From assembly GCF_949628215.1 (NCBI RefSeq), contig NC_134281.1, positions 43,110,512-43,174,511 of the forward strand: a stretch of DNA of 64,000 bases, given 5' to 3'. This document shows, one piece after another, positions 23,901-38,900 of the stretch. Position 1 is the stretch's first letter. Each line of letters begins with the position of its first letter. The notes beneath the pieces were generated by a model, which saw only the letters and a program-made list of their open reading frames with translations, was not told the origin of the DNA and did not search any database. A program made the position numbers and the translations under genes. This DNA is from Phalacrocorax aristotelis (Eukaryota > Chordata > Aves > Suliformes > Phalacrocoracidae).

Positions 23901-26900
23901 TTTGCATCACACCAAGTCCAGCATATTTTTTCTTTAAAGCTATCCTTCTCACTATACCACCATTTAATGATAAAACTGGAGATTTTTAAAAGTAAAGTAG
24001 AAGGTTGAAAAGTTGCAGTTCCTTAAAGAAGGGGGGGTGGGGGGTGGGGGGAGGGGGAGAACATGTGAAAACACGAAATTTTCAGCTGAAATGCAGTTGG
24101 TGTGGGGGTCACATGGATTCTCATTCTGTAGAGATGAAGCTCATCTGCTCTGACTACAGTGGAGCCAAGTCCATGTTACCTAAACTGAGGGACCTCTTTT
24201 AAGGCAGAAGAGAGTTTTTAGAATACATTGAACAGCTTCAATTGTTTAAGATCTTTGCTTGTAAGGTCTCTTAAAATGTGTGTGTTCAGTTTGGGGGTGG
24301 GGAGGGTGGGTGACTCAAAGAGGCTTCAGAGCTTGCTTACTCTTACTACTGCTTAAACCTCTGCGTTTCAAACTAACTTAAAAAAAACATAAAAGCAAGC
24401 ACACCAAACCACAATCCTGCCTTCTTAGTAGTTATCTGCACTAGACACACTGAAAAAGAAGAGGCACATCTAAACAAAGGACTTGATGTTACACTGAAGG
24501 ATTTTAAACAAAACTAGCAAGATGTGTTCAAGGTCAAGAAGCCTGAACTTTCACTTACTCCTTCAGTCTTGGATCCCTGTTCCTGTAAAGCCTTTTGCAG
24601 ATCTTCAATCTGCTGCTGTAACTCCCCAATACGCTCTTCATTTAGCCTTTTAGGAAGAAAAGGCAGTTATTACCCATCTAAATAGATCACAACAGACAGA
24701 TCTTTCTGTTTCATGTCTGGATAATTTTTCAGAGGGTCTACCCAGCAGGGCTTAAGCCACAAAGAAACTCATTTCAAATGCTTTTAGTCTGACTTGTAAC
24801 TTCTGCTGAAACAAACACATGGCAGTTTTATTAAACATTTTATAATAATACACCTAGAATCATTTTAAGTTTTGAGAAAACTTAACTACCCAAAATTCTC
24901 ATATCCTAGTAAACTACTTTCAGCATTCATTAACACAGAAATTCAGACCATAACCCAGTGTTGCAAGATTATTATTTTGAAGCTCTAGAAATAGTCTACA
25001 TCTATTCTTGGTCTACCAAGAATCATTCAGAGTTAAGAAGAGTGTCCTGTAAGCAACACTTTCTTCCAAGTACCCTACACACAGATCTACCACATTTTAC
25101 ACCACCACATTTAAGCTCCTTTCCTTCTTGCTTGCTTCATAACCCTTCGTTTATGATTACAATGGTAAAAGAAAAAGAATAATTGGCTTCCTGCACAGTG
25201 CTACATTAGAGATGCAAACCACAAGGCCACTCTGAAGGTCCAGAAATAACTTTTTTTTCTATATTTTAAGATGCTGTTTCACCCATCACCTTTTCTCAGT
25301 TTCTAATTCGTTCACTGTCCGATGCTTTTGCTCCAGCTGCTCCTGGAGCTCTGTAATACGTTCATTTTCTGATCCTTCCTGTTGTAATAGAAGCATCCTA
25401 TTTTCATGCTGCAGCCGAATAAACATTTCTCTGAATCAAAAACAATGGAAAAGTCACTGTTAATTACAAAAAAGGTGACTAAGAGTAGGAGGTAATATTC
25501 CTGTTCGCTCCCCCAACCTTAAAGTGAGTGAAACAAGTTCTGCTTACGGATATATTTGGGATAACAATGCAATTTTTTATTAAAAGATAGCTTACAACTT
25601 TCAATCACCACAACAGTTTAAGGGATATGAACTAAGTTTTAAATTAAGTCACTCCAACCTCAGATTTTATCGTGCCATTATGTTTCTCTCTACCAGATTT
25701 TAGAAGTAGTATCAGATAGCCTTTAGCTGTTCTGTCTGTGCATTATTTATTTATTTATTCCATCTGCTAGTGGCAAGGTAATAATTGTTTCGCTCCTTGA
25801 AGACAATGTTTCACGCCAAACTTTATACACAGCAATCTGATATGCTTCTAAGAACGAATGCAAACTAATAATAGTATGGGGAAATAAATTATTAACAGCT
25901 ACGTGGGGGTCCAGACAAGCATCATGGAGGGAAAGCAAGAAGTGGGATACAGAGTCCTGCTGCCAAAAAGACTTGAACTTTCACAGAAACAATATTATGC
26001 TTCAACCCATGAAAATCCCAAAACAACCTCAACCTTTTTGGCTTACCTATATTCCACTGGCAGAATTTCAGCAGCAAGATTCTCATGGCTTTTAACACGA
26101 GATGCACCTGAAATCGCATGGGAAGTTTAACAAATTTAGAGAAATCACTAATATACATTAAAAAGCCTCTGAAGATAAAGCAATACCTGTTTGACTCAGA
26201 TGATCCTGCTGCATCTGTGAATACCGGAGCTCTTCATTTGTCTCTTTTAATGCATCACACTGTACTATCAGTCTCTAAGAAGATATATTTGAGGTGGAAT
26301 TAAGTCATACTGCACTACTTTAAGACCAAAGAACATTAATTAGGACTACTACTGACACACATACATTGTAAGACATATTTATGGTTTATATGTGCATACA
26401 CACACAAGGCACTGAACTTCATTTTTATCGTAACACTACTTCTGGGAAGGTTTTCCTCAAGCAGAGCACTTGAGAGAGATTTATTAGGCGTTCAGATAAA
26501 CTCTTGTTTAAAAGACTTACCTCTTTTTCTTTGATTAAAGCTTCATGCTTTTCTTCAAGTCGCTTCATTTCAAATGCTAGTTTATCAGCTCTTTTTGATT
26601 CTTCAGACAGTTTGTTATGAAGCTCCTGGACCTTTTCATAAAAAGACTATATTCAGCACATGAATGTTGCAAGATGCTACCTTTAAAAGCTATGTTAAAA
26701 CCTTCACCCCTGCCCAGTTCAGCCAAAATAAACAGCTGGTCCTCCAAGGTTAGAGAAGGGGAGATGGAATGGGGACCTTTGTGTTTGGATTTTTTCTGTA
26801 GTTGTTTTGTTTGGTTTTGGTTTCTGTTTTCTCTTTTGGGTTTTTTAAATATTTAACTCCTGCATCTCTTAATTACTACCGAAATAAGTGAAATTGAAAT

Positions 26901-29900
26901 AAAACTACTACAGTTTAAAACAAATTTCCATGAAGAAAGTTAAGAATCTTACATACAAGTGATCTCAGCAACAGCTGAACAACCTCTCCCAGGCACACAA
27001 ATTACCTCAGTTAAAGTGAAGAAGAAAAGCAAAGCACGGACTACCAATCAGTTGAGAGGGCAGCTACAGTTAAGCTTAATGGTTTAATAAACAGGGAAAA
27101 CCACAAAGTGAATGGCAGAGTATGAAGGAGTTGTCACAAATAAGAAATTCTAAGGGGACAGTGCAGATTAAGCCCACAGGCTGTTAAATTAAGTTGTTCA
27201 ATATTTTTCATTAAAACATAATTAAAATAATTTTATTTAGGTAAGATGACTCTGAGGAAAAAGGAACATCTTCAGTATAGACGCAGCCTTACCTGTCTTT
27301 TGTAGCTTTCTAGCTGGGCACGTGCTGCATTGGCTTTCTTCAGCTCATCCTCCAGACTGACTGTATTGTGCATATACATCATGTTGGTCTCCTGCAGAGA
27401 TTTGACTTGTCTGCGGAAGTCATTCAAATCCTGTAGCTTTTTACGATACACTTCAACAGTTGATTCCAGCTTACTTGCCTTGTCTGCAGTAGTCCTTGAA
27501 GTATAAACAGGAATTAGAAGAAAGTGTGTTTCTTCAAAAGATTAAAAAAGTCAAATTCTGCTTTCATGCACATTCAAGCTATTTTCAAAGAGAGATGCAA
27601 TGTGCTTAACAGCAGAGTTAAATCTTCCTGCTTTATTTTTAAATGCATAATCAATGCAAACTTGCATTATGCAAAGATTGCTTATAAAAATTGAAATCAC
27701 CACAGGGTTTAAGTGGGAGTAAGACTGACAGTTGTATGCCAGCAGTACAAGCAAGGGTTAGTAAGTCAACTATCTCTAGAGAATTCTGTGGGGTGCAATG
27801 TAAAGGCACCACAACATCCTGTGCTAGATAGTCATCTTGAAGTACAGGTACTTGGTAAGGAAAACCACACAGATGTCCTCATTGGGAGGTTATACATAAT
27901 TAAAACATAACTGCACTATGAAAATGAACATTGGCAGATATGACCAAGAATTACCAGCTGATCATTAACAAAAACCTACATGGTAAGAAAATATTTGGAT
28001 AATAAACACACAATTTTAATACCTGTGTTTAATATCTGCCATCTCACATCACTAGAAGCTAGTACAAGGAAATTATGGAAGAAAATGTAAGGTTAAGATT
28101 TATTTCAGATGTTATTTAAGAACCACTATAAGTTAAACACCTGAAACCACTTTTCATTCCATGTTATAGTCATACTATTTTATGAATAGCAGACCTGCTT
28201 TTGCAAAATTATTTACTTTGGGTATTTCCTGGGTGGTCTGGTTTTCAATTTGGTTTACACAAGCTGGAATGTTGCCTTAGATTCTCATCAAGGTTACTGT
28301 GTATTTCATCTTCATTTTGTTAATCATGTTACTAACCTAAATCTAGCCTAGAATGCTGACACCAAAAGTTATGTCAAAGTTCTAGCTGCATATATGCTTT
28401 TGTACATCAGAAAATGCAGCCTCTTGCTAACACAAATGTCCCCTTAATAAGAGTGCACCCACCACCATAAAAATTTCTTAATTCTTGCAGAACTTCAACC
28501 TTCCATCCCACATGAAGAATAATTATTTCCATAATCATTAATCCTGCTTCACAGAAAAATTCCACGTTGCTATTCTTATGCAGACCATAGAGGCCATGCC
28601 TGAAAGCTTGTACTCCATTTCTGCTTTGTCAAAGGGCCCTTTTCCAACATTTATTTTAGATCTCATTCAGATAAGACCTATCTCTAGACATAATGCCTCA
28701 GAAAAAAACATATTTTAAAATAAAAAGCCTTGGATTAAATCCTTCTAATGTGTGTGTGTAGCACTCTCTGTTACATACCTAAGAATATCATTTTCATCTT
28801 TCAAGGCTCTCGATTCTTCTGCCAAAGAGGTTAGTTCGTTGTTTCTGTGTTGCAGTTCAATCAATTGTTTTTCTAGATCTTCACAATGGACACGATAATC
28901 ATCTTTTGCAGCTTCAAGCCTACCAGATCAAAACCAGGAACTCTGTTAAGAACTCATTGTTACTATACATTTTTCATTTAGTGCTAGATCTACCAAAAGT
29001 AAATAAGACTAAGCAAACCTATTTATTTAAGTAGCCAGAAAAAATGGTACTGTAAGCATGGAACATTTTATTATCTACCTGTTAAATCATAATGGATTGT
29101 GTACTGCAAAATTACCATATCAGTATCAAGGGATCACATGAAAAGTGATTTTTCTCCCCCATAGGGATCCCAGGGAGAAAGACTAATACGTAAAAGAAAT
29201 AAGTACAGTAAAGAGATATGCTAGTTTTGGGGGGAAGGGGTAGGGTTTTTTGTTTTGTTTACACACAAATCACTTCCGCACTCATTTTCTGCCTTCCATC
29301 CCCTGTTTTGAAGTGTCAAATGGCTACAATATGGCAATTACAAAGTAATATTTTCTATAAAAAGTAATAGTTTTTATTTTTAGAGGCAAGGACTGTCTTT
29401 TAAATATGTTTATACAGAACTAGAAAGCTTTCCTAGCAAAAGAAATCGAGATGGAAAATCCTGAAAGAGTACCAGAAATTCTCAGGATATATTTGACATG
29501 ACAAGCAAGGGATTTTTAAGAGAAATCATTTAATACCTGAAGTTTTCTTCTTGCAGTTGTTCCAGCTGCAACTGTGCATGAAAATACTTTTTTGCAACCA
29601 CAGTATTTGGATCATCAAGGGTGTCGTCTAATTGCTCTAGCCTGTCATTCATAATCTCATTTTCTGACATCAAGCTGTTTTTTTCGTCCTGGAGGGCAGC
29701 CACCTAGTGCAGACAAAACAGCATCAACGTTGTAAGACCTGTCCGACTGGAAAGAACTAAAGCAAGACAGCAGTACATCACCAAATTAGTTTATGAAAAA
29801 GGTTGAGCGTTTAGAAATTTTAGAATGTAGTTTACATAGCACACTTGAGCATACAGATGCTTTAGTGTATGACAGTTATGAAGCACTAAAATCCCTCTAA

Positions 29901-32900
29901 AAAAATGACAAATTTTTGTAACTGAAACCACGGTAAAGGCAGACAATATGATATGGAGAGAAACTGGTACTTTCATTAAAAAAGGTACCACGGACGCTGT
30001 ACAAAAAACTAAGTATTGGTGTAAAAGTACTCTCCATCTTGCTTGTACTTAACAATAAACAGCAGGATGGCACTGGCTAGCACACTAACACAGTACTGCC
30101 GTGCGCTCAGCAGTGAATGGTTGCGCAAGAAGCTGTTTCAGGTGCCATAAGCTAGTAAGCACACACGCAAAAGAAAAAACCTAGGCAGCTTCATATAGAG
30201 CATGCATTTATTGCAACAATCAAACAAGTTTGATATTGAAAGTGTTCACAGCTAAGCAAATGAGAATACAACGCTTCATTGAAACAGTAAGTATATTAAC
30301 AGCCATAAAATGGGGAAGGATTAAGAGGATAGAACCTTTAAAGTTTTTCTAGTGAAAGCTGTTGTGTTAATTTTAACATCCTGTCAAACATAAGAGCATG
30401 TAGCATGTGTTAGTTAATTGGCATTTAAACAGGGACAATATGCTTTTTGGGTTATGTTTTCCTGAATCATAAAGAAAACCTACCTTTCTTATACTCTTGG
30501 AAAATATCAAGGAAGACTGAGACCTTACAAGTGAATTTATTAAGAATTAGTTTAAATGAGAAGCGTCAGTCAATATTATGGCTTCAAATAAATAAAAATT
30601 AAAAAAAAATCATGGTGACAGTATTAGATTAAACATCAGATATAACCTAGAGTATGCAATATTAGGAAACTGTTTGTGACCATAATTTAAAAGTCTACCA
30701 GTCAAACAGATATGAGAAACAAAGCGGCAATTAATCTACTACTTCATTAGGTGCTGGCTTTCTAGGTTCACTGCTTTTTACATAACAGATGCCACTTTAC
30801 TATACACATGCACACACGAACACCTGTGAGTAGAGTGCATATCTGAGCCTTGCTCAGCATAATACTTCCTGTTCAAGGTTCAGCCACTCCGTCAACATGC
30901 ACAACATTCACGCTTTTAGAATAATGTGTCAGAATTAAAACAACCAAAACCACCCCCAAAAACCAACAAACTTTCACACAACTCAGAGCAAGTTTTTCAT
31001 CTTTTCTCAGTTCCTTTCTGATAGCTTTCTTTTCTTTTTTTTTCTATTATTTCAACATAACAGAAGTGGTGTCGAAGTCAACACAAATTATGAAGAGATA
31101 TTTTAAGAACACACCCCAGTATTAAAGACACCTATGGTGTCATTAACTCATCTGTTTATACTCAGCAGTTCCTTTCCCTCAAACACCTTTCACACCTTTA
31201 CCTGGCCCATGCTATGTTATGAGCAACTGGCTTTGTGTAACCTATTATTAATTAATAGAGAAATCTCAAAAGAGAAGTTTGTGGGAGACAGGACTAACAC
31301 TGGGACTTCTCTAGTAAGACATACTAAATCTCCTAATGGAAGCAGAAAGTGCAAGTTGTTATCCCAGCACCTCTGGAACCTTTTGAACACTGAACACGTG
31401 TTTTGAAGTTTAACTGCTGTAGTCTGTGTGTTCAGCTGTCAAATCAATCCTCTTGCCCATTTAAAAGAAATAATTTTCTGCTGCAGATTCTGCTCACAAG
31501 CATTTTTAGATCTCTGTTTTCACTAGGCAGCCTTACTACTGCCTCAAGAAAAAAAGAATGAAATATCAATTCAATTCTAACAACAGTTAACAACAACATG
31601 GTAATTAGCTATGAGCTACTTACATACAAGTATTCTACTTTTTCAGCATCATTACCTGTCAGAAATGCAAAACTGGCCTCTGGTTTTGCAAGGTTTTTTT
31701 CAGATGCTAGTACAGCCAGTATAGCACTCTGGCTCCTGTAAGAAGATGCCACCCAAATGTTCTCTTTGTGCAGAATCAAATCTGAGATGAACTGCCTTAC
31801 CAGATAAACTTCTTTCAATTCTGAGATTATAGTGCCATAAAAGAGGAATCACATGGATTTTTTTTTTCTTTAAAAAGTTGTTTGAAATGGAAGTTCCTGT
31901 TTATTGTTATGAAGTCCTGCCTCCTTTTTCTAAAGAGTGACTTGATCAACTTCTATATCCACCAAAAACAAAAAGCAGGCCTATTATCAGTGTGTTTTGA
32001 AACGATCTATTAGTTTCCATGATTTTTATTTCCTGAAATATCCCCCATGTTGCAACTGTGTACAAGAAGAAGCTCGTACATTTTAGATCAATTTCAAATT
32101 TTATTTTTTCATCAACTCCTACTGAAAACAGCATTAAATCTAATGACTGATTATTACATGAACTGGATTTTTTTGGACACAGCTGAAAAGACTAGAGATA
32201 GCAGTGACTAAAACTGAAATGGGCATGGTAACATTTTTCTGATGGCTACCTGCTGCTAAGGGTAAACATAAAGCTAGCAGACCAAACCACCTTTGAGTTA
32301 ACAGTTGGCACAGGACCTCAGCTTACGTTTCCACCAGAAGCTATTTCCACTAATTGCATTTTGGAGTACAGAATGATTGCTTTTCCCCCACAAACAGCTA
32401 AGAATTCTCATAGAAACTTAAATGCAAAATTCACTTTGCCCTTCAGAATTTCTGCATCTTAATAGCAGCACCATTACATATTAAAGAAGCGACATGCTGT
32501 TTCTTACCTGTAAATCTAGCTCTTGACATCTTTGTGCCAACTCTTCTTTTTCTGCTAGTGCTTCCTGAAGATCTTCCAAAGCTTTTTTAAGCTTTTAAAA
32601 AATAAGACAGTTAATCATTCTGGCCCATATCCAAAGTACTCACGGTTCTAACTTCCAAAATGTCTCAATTGCTTATACCAATTGTTTAAGAAGGATGTTA
32701 GGTACACATTGACACAGAAATGTACACATATACTGTTAGATCAAGATTGTTACTTTCACCCTCATTTTAAATGACTACCACATGTAGTAAGTAGATTATT
32801 GAAACTTAAGAATAACATCCCGATTCAACACAATAACTTCAGCTAAAAACATAACAAAAGCAAACACAGCAGCATTCCTGTTGTCACAATTTCAAAATCC

Positions 32901-35900
32901 CTGCCCGTTAAGTCAAATGTCCTTCATCTCAGCATAAAAACAGTGATGCTCCTTTATCGGCAGGTACTTCTGAAGACAACTTCATTTTATGTGCAACACC
33001 TTGTAGTGTTCAGGTCGCCAAGAAATTTCATGACTCCTTAAAAATAACCTGAAGTGTTTAGCCTAATATGGCTGAGCCTTGATGTACCCCTTGATGTACC
33101 TCTTCTTGCAATGTAGGTTTGCACTGGCCAGTTTTACCCCATCCAGGAAGACGACATAGCAGTCACTGCATTTTTTTAAAGAAGCTATAAAATAGCACGT
33201 AACTTTTCACTTAATCAGAACTGAAAAATAGCATTACTTTATTGTATATTCTCTGCCTGCATCAGTATATTGCTCTGCCCTGTGTGAACCAGTATGGTTT
33301 AGCCAGAGCAGCTCCGAGTGGAAAACAGACCCATCAGCTTGTGCAGATAGAAGACAAGAGAATGCAGTTTATTGTTGAGGTTGTTTTTTTTAAATTATTT
33401 TTAGAATTGGTGAGGAAGAGCAGCCATCCTCTTCATTTAAGTGATGGCAAGATACCAACTTATTGTTGAGATTGGAACTACAAGAGCAACAAATATTAGG
33501 CAGTTACCTGCTGCTCCATTTCACTTGATGCATCACTTGCGGACGGACCAGGTATCTCCTTGCTCATGAGCTACAGAAAGAGCCCACAGGAAAAGAACAT
33601 TAAATTAGAGGTTAAATATCTTTAAGTTCACCGTCTACTGAATACCAATTGTATTTTCCACCATGCCCTTACATCCCTTCAATATATCAAAATATATTAA
33701 TAATAATAAAAAGACCACCTCATGGTTGGTATAGGATTTAAACAAATCTAGAATTTGATGACTGTTTTTTACCTCCCCCCAACCCAAATTAACCAGCTTA
33801 GCAGTAACATCTTATTGGATGAATCTGTGATCTGTTGAAGTTACTGCTACCCCTTAGTCAAGTTAAAATGGAGTGAAGCACAGGATGGGATTTCACTCAG
33901 TTAATTTAGTAGTTATCACACTTCTTTGTGTTACGTTAATTGCCACTAAGCAAACAACAGGAACATTAACATAGCTCTCACTGATCCCCAGTACAAAGAT
34001 GTACACAGTATGTTTATCAACAATTAAAGGGCTTTACTTCTTACTAAGGAATTACAGTATTATTTCTAGACCTTCTTCAGAAAGAAAGTTTCATTAGTCA
34101 GAATAGAACAAACAATAGATTTATGGATTTATTTCTTCCAACTGGACATTTACAGTTTTAAAGACTATATAGTCAACTTAAACCTAAGTTTTAAAGCCTA
34201 CCACAAACTCCACTATTACCTTGATGAGGGTGCAGTTACCCATTACATTTTCTTCAAAGTCAGCACTCAGTTTTTGCCTCCCTCCACACTCTGCTTTACA
34301 GTCCTGAAGCTCACAGATGTGTCTTGGTTTTGCTGGGGATGGAGTTAAGTTTTTTTCCTAGTAGTTAGCATAGTGCTGTGTTTTGGATTTAGCATGAGAA
34401 TAATGTGATAACACACTGATGTTTTAGTTGTTGTCACACAGTGTTTATACTAAGTCAAGGAATTTTCAGCTTCCCATATTCTGCCAGTGAAAAGGTGCAC
34501 AAGAAGCTGGGAGGGAGCACAGCCAGGACAGCTGACCCAAACTGGCCGAAGGGATATTCCATACCATATGATGTCATGCTTGGTATATAAACTGGAGGAG
34601 TTTGCTGGGGGGCAGCGATCACTGCTCGGGAAGTGGCTGGGCATCGGTCAGTGAGTGGTGAGCAGTTGCATCGCTTGTATTTCCTGGGTTTTGTTCCTCT
34701 CTCACTGTTACTGTTTTCCTTTTCACTACATTTTTTAATTATAATTACTTTATTTAAATTATTAAACTGTTCTTATCTCAACCCATGAGATTTCTTACTT
34801 TTGCTCTTCAGATTCTCTCCCCAGTCCCACTGGCGGTGGGGGGTGTGTCAGCCAGCAGCTGTGTGGTGCTTGGTTGCTGACTGGGGTTAAACTATGACAG
34901 TGAGTGACTAGAGCTATGCTGTGGCCTGGATCCCTAAGATGCTCCAACTAAGAACAAATTGAGATGGCAGGGGGAGTACACCATGACAAGGATAGAGGAG
35001 ATGCAGCTGGGAGTTTATAAAATCAGATGCTGGACTGGTCTGTCAGAACAATGCAGCCTCATGGTTATGATCAGTTGAACTTTGGGTCCAAGACTACAGC
35101 ACTGGGACAGAAATTTCAGAACCTGACTCCAGTATAATCAGCAGTTGGCAACGAGATACATTTCTTATGTGAAACAGGAAATCTGAAGCATTTATCGTCT
35201 CCGTAAGTTGTACGTTTGGGCATATGAGACTAAAATCAAAACCCCTTCATTGAGGTCTGGGGCCTCTTGGTCCTGATCCTCCCAAATAATATAGGGAAGT
35301 GCTTACACTCTTCCCTGACCTTTGATTGGATGAAAGAATTCATGAAGATGAACAAATGGATATTCAGACTTCTCAACTGACAGCATTAGGCTATGAATTT
35401 TTACTTACCTCTTGAATAGCGGTCATGACAACATGCTGAACAGACTCTTCAAGGGTCATGATATTCTGTATGTGTTCTGTGAAAAAGAATTTGTAGCGAC
35501 TCGTGACACTGTTCATGTTAATGGATTCAATAAAATTACATACCATTTGCAGGAAGATCCATAATAAACTGTTCTCTATAAAGCTTCTTCAAAACAGGTA
35601 GCACTCTTTTTATACAGAGCACTACCGTTAACTGACAACATTAATATCCAGTAATATGGTAGATAAACATAAGGGATTATAATCTCTTAGGTGAATGAAC
35701 TTACACTATGCGTAATAGAGCAAGGAGATTGAGACATCTGTATTTCCATGGTTGTTCTTACATATTTCTATGTATGTATATACATAAGCTTTTGCAAGGA
35801 GTCAACAAGCTTACAATTGAGTTAAATAACACTTAATAAAAAAAATTAACTTCTCACATATTCATTCTCAATGCAGCCTGATGGCTTACTTCCCAAACAC

Positions 35901-38900
35901 TCTTTATGAGAGTGCCAGCTGCTCACAGCTTGGCCAGGCATACTCTTTGCTGGGTAAGAAAACTGGTTGGATGGCCAGGCCCAAAGAATTGTAGTGAATG
36001 GAATTAAATCCAGTTGGTGGGTGGTCACAAGTGGTGTTCCCCCGGGCTCAGTGTTGGGGCCAGTTCTGTTTAATACCTTTATCAATGACCAGGACAAGGG
36101 GATCGAGTGCACCCTCAGTAAGTTTGCAGCCAATACCAAGTTGGGTGGGAATGGTGATCTGCTCGAGGGTAAGAAGGTGCTACAGAGGAATCTGGAGGGG
36201 CGGGATGGATGGGCTAAGGCTAGTTGTATGAAATCCAGCAGGCCAAATGGCAGGTCCTGCACTTCGGTCACAACAATCCCATGCAACACTACAGGCTTGG
36301 GGAGGAGTGGCTGGAAAGCTGCCTAGCAGAAAAGGACCTGGGGGTGTTGGTTGACAGCCGGATGAACATGAGCCAGCAGTGTGCCCAGGTGGCCAAGAAG
36401 GCCAATGGCATCCTGGCTTGTATAAGGAATAGTCTGGCCAGCAGGGATAGGGAAGTGATTGTCCCTGGTAAGGCCACACTTCAAATACCATGATCAGTTT
36501 TGGGCCCCTCACTACAAGAGGGACATTGAGTTGCTGGAGCGTGTCCAAAGAAGGGCAACAAAGCTGGTGAAGGGTCTGGAGCACAAATCTAATGAGAAGG
36601 AGCTGAGGGAACTGGGGTGGTTCAGTCTGGAAAAGAGGAGGCTGAAAGGAAACCTCATCACTCTCTACAACTACCTGAAATGAGGCTGTAACAAGATGGG
36701 TGTTGGTCTCTTCTCCCAAGTAACAAGCCATAAGACAAGAGGAAACAGCCTCAAGTTGCATCAGGGGAGGTTTAAATTCACAGAATCACATAATGGTAGG
36801 GGTTGGAAGGGACCTCTGGAGATCATCTTGTCCAACCCCCCTGCTTGAGCAGGGACACCTAGAGCAGGGGGCACAGGAACACCCCCTAAATTGGACATTA
36901 GGAAAAATTTCTTCACTGAAAGCACCAGAACAGGCTTTCCCGGGAAGTGGCTGAGTCACCATCAATCCTAGAGGTATTTAAAAGACATGTAGATGTGGTG
37001 CCTGGGGACATGGTTTAGTGGTGGACTTGGCAGTGTTAGGTTTATAGTTGGACTTGATGATCTTAAAGGTCTTTTCCAACCTAAATTGTTTTATCCTGTT
37101 CTATTCTTTGATGCAGGTATTTCAGACTACCTAGGAATCACTCCTATTCTACTAACAGAATCATGCTGGCGATTCCTTATCCATCAAAGAATTGAGCATT
37201 AGCTCTGGTAAGGGGAGAGAAAAGTCTTGAGCTTCTGCAGATAAACAAAGGCAATTTCTAATAAAAGTTTTTAATTTAATTTGCTTGATTCGCATTTGAA
37301 TAGCAAGTTTTAGGTCTTGGTACATATTTTAACAAGTATGAATAATCCACACACACTTCAGCCTATGTTTTTAAACCTACCCTGAGCAAAGTTTGAGTTT
37401 TATTCACAGATGTTTCCCATAGATTTTCTGCTTTTAAGTGAACTCCAGTTTCAGAATAGGCATGCAACACATTAACAACAGAGACTTTTTGATACATAAG
37501 AAAGAAGTTTCTACATGTCTTCCACCTTTACAATCACCTGAGGCAGTCTGCTGTTTTGTTGAACAGAGTAAGGTAGCGCGTACCTTGTTTCCTTTCACAG
37601 TTGACTGCACAACCTAAAATAAGCTGCAGAAGCCTGCCCAGTTCAGTAGGATCCGATTTCTCAGATATCTGGTTTAAGTCCGGAATAAGTTCTTCTGAAA
37701 TCTGCTGACCCAAGAACTGAAAAAAAAATATTAAGAAAGTGGACTCCCACTTTTGTACAACATGAAAATCTGCTATCATGTAAGAAATCTGCACTCATGA
37801 AGCCATCCAGACGAAACAGTCTACTAATAAGTTTGTTACTATAACATTTATGGAAGGGAAAGATTTTAAACATTAAACGTGGAGATACACACTAAAGATA
37901 TTGGATTATGAAATAGTACATAAAAAGCAGTATCAGATTAGAAAATCTGAAGAGGTCTAGATAAAGCAGATGGTCTTAACTCATTTGTTAGAGGGTTTCA
38001 TACATGAAACCCAGACAACACACACTGCCTCTCTTGGGCCAAAGGCTGTTCCAAATGTCTGTCTCCAGCCTTCAGTGTGGATGTGTGTTTGGGGGAAGGG
38101 GTACTCAATCCACTGCTAGCCAATGACCTTTGCCACACCAGGCACCTCAGATTTTTCTCTGAATAGGCCTAAATTTAATCTGAAGTAGACAGCATTAAAA
38201 ATACATGCAAAACACCTTGCAGTTACTTAGTGCAGTGAAGTTATGCCCTTAGTAAGAGTTCTATAAAACTGTTCTGACAAAACAGCATTTTTTTGAAGTC
38301 TGTTATCTGGGGGTTTAGTTAACTGACCACTTACACAAGAAAAAGCAACAGTAATAAGTTAAAAGTTCTTGGGATAGACCTCAAACATGAGAAAATTAAT
38401 TTATTCTACCAACATAATTTAAGAAATGAATTTAAAATGCTTCCAAATCCAGTTGCTCCATAATCCTTCAAAAAGTTCCTCGTAAGCCTAAAGATGGGCC
38501 TCCTACAAGCAGCCTACTGCTGGGCTTGCCAGAGAACCTCAGTCCTGGCAATATGAAAGGGCTTGGCACTCAATATTACAACTAAGCCCAGACAAAAACA
38601 GGAAGCCATAATATGATCTGGCAAGTTTTTCTATACCATACCCATTATATAACCATAACCAAGCTCCATACAAACGTCAGCATTGGTTTCTTTTACTCAA
38701 AATACAGCATCCTTTTATGGCTACTGTACTCATCCTGCACAAGAGAGAAAAGACTATAATCCTTACTATGTCCAGGAGGACATAGTAACTTAACTCCCAG
38801 CTTCCAAGTAAGTATCACAAAACCCAGACTAGGGTTGCCTGATCTGTTCTGTTGAGTAGCGAAGGATTAAAACTTCACTAGATAAGAGCAAATATGCATG

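Larger units (their letters stand above)
22034..33570 (-). other. HOOK1: HOOK1 exons 7-20: coiled-coil region
   Basis: Fourteen short exons encode residues 155-643. The sequence is rich in Glu, Lys, Gln and Leu in heptad spacing, as in [25 protein letters not shown] and [11 protein letters not shown] less regular insert around residues 440-460 (exon 14, [10 protein letters not shown]) breaks the coil. Exon 17 (23693-23727) is only 35 bp and completes its last codon, Met, with exon 18; the frame is kept only if it is included. Confidence 0.92.

Noticed and set aside
34300-34920. Target-site duplication for the solo LTR
   Set aside because: The bases just outside the TG and CA ends do not form a convincing 4-6 bp direct repeat, so none is claimed.
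35967-36683. Plus-strand open frames with reverse-transcriptase similarity
   Set aside because: They are fragments of a dead CR1 LINE in a HOOK1 intron, broken by frame changes and lacking the catalytic aspartates, not a host gene.
36180-36761. 193-codon minus-strand open frame over the CR1 element
   Set aside because: Antisense shadow of the CR1 coding sequence.
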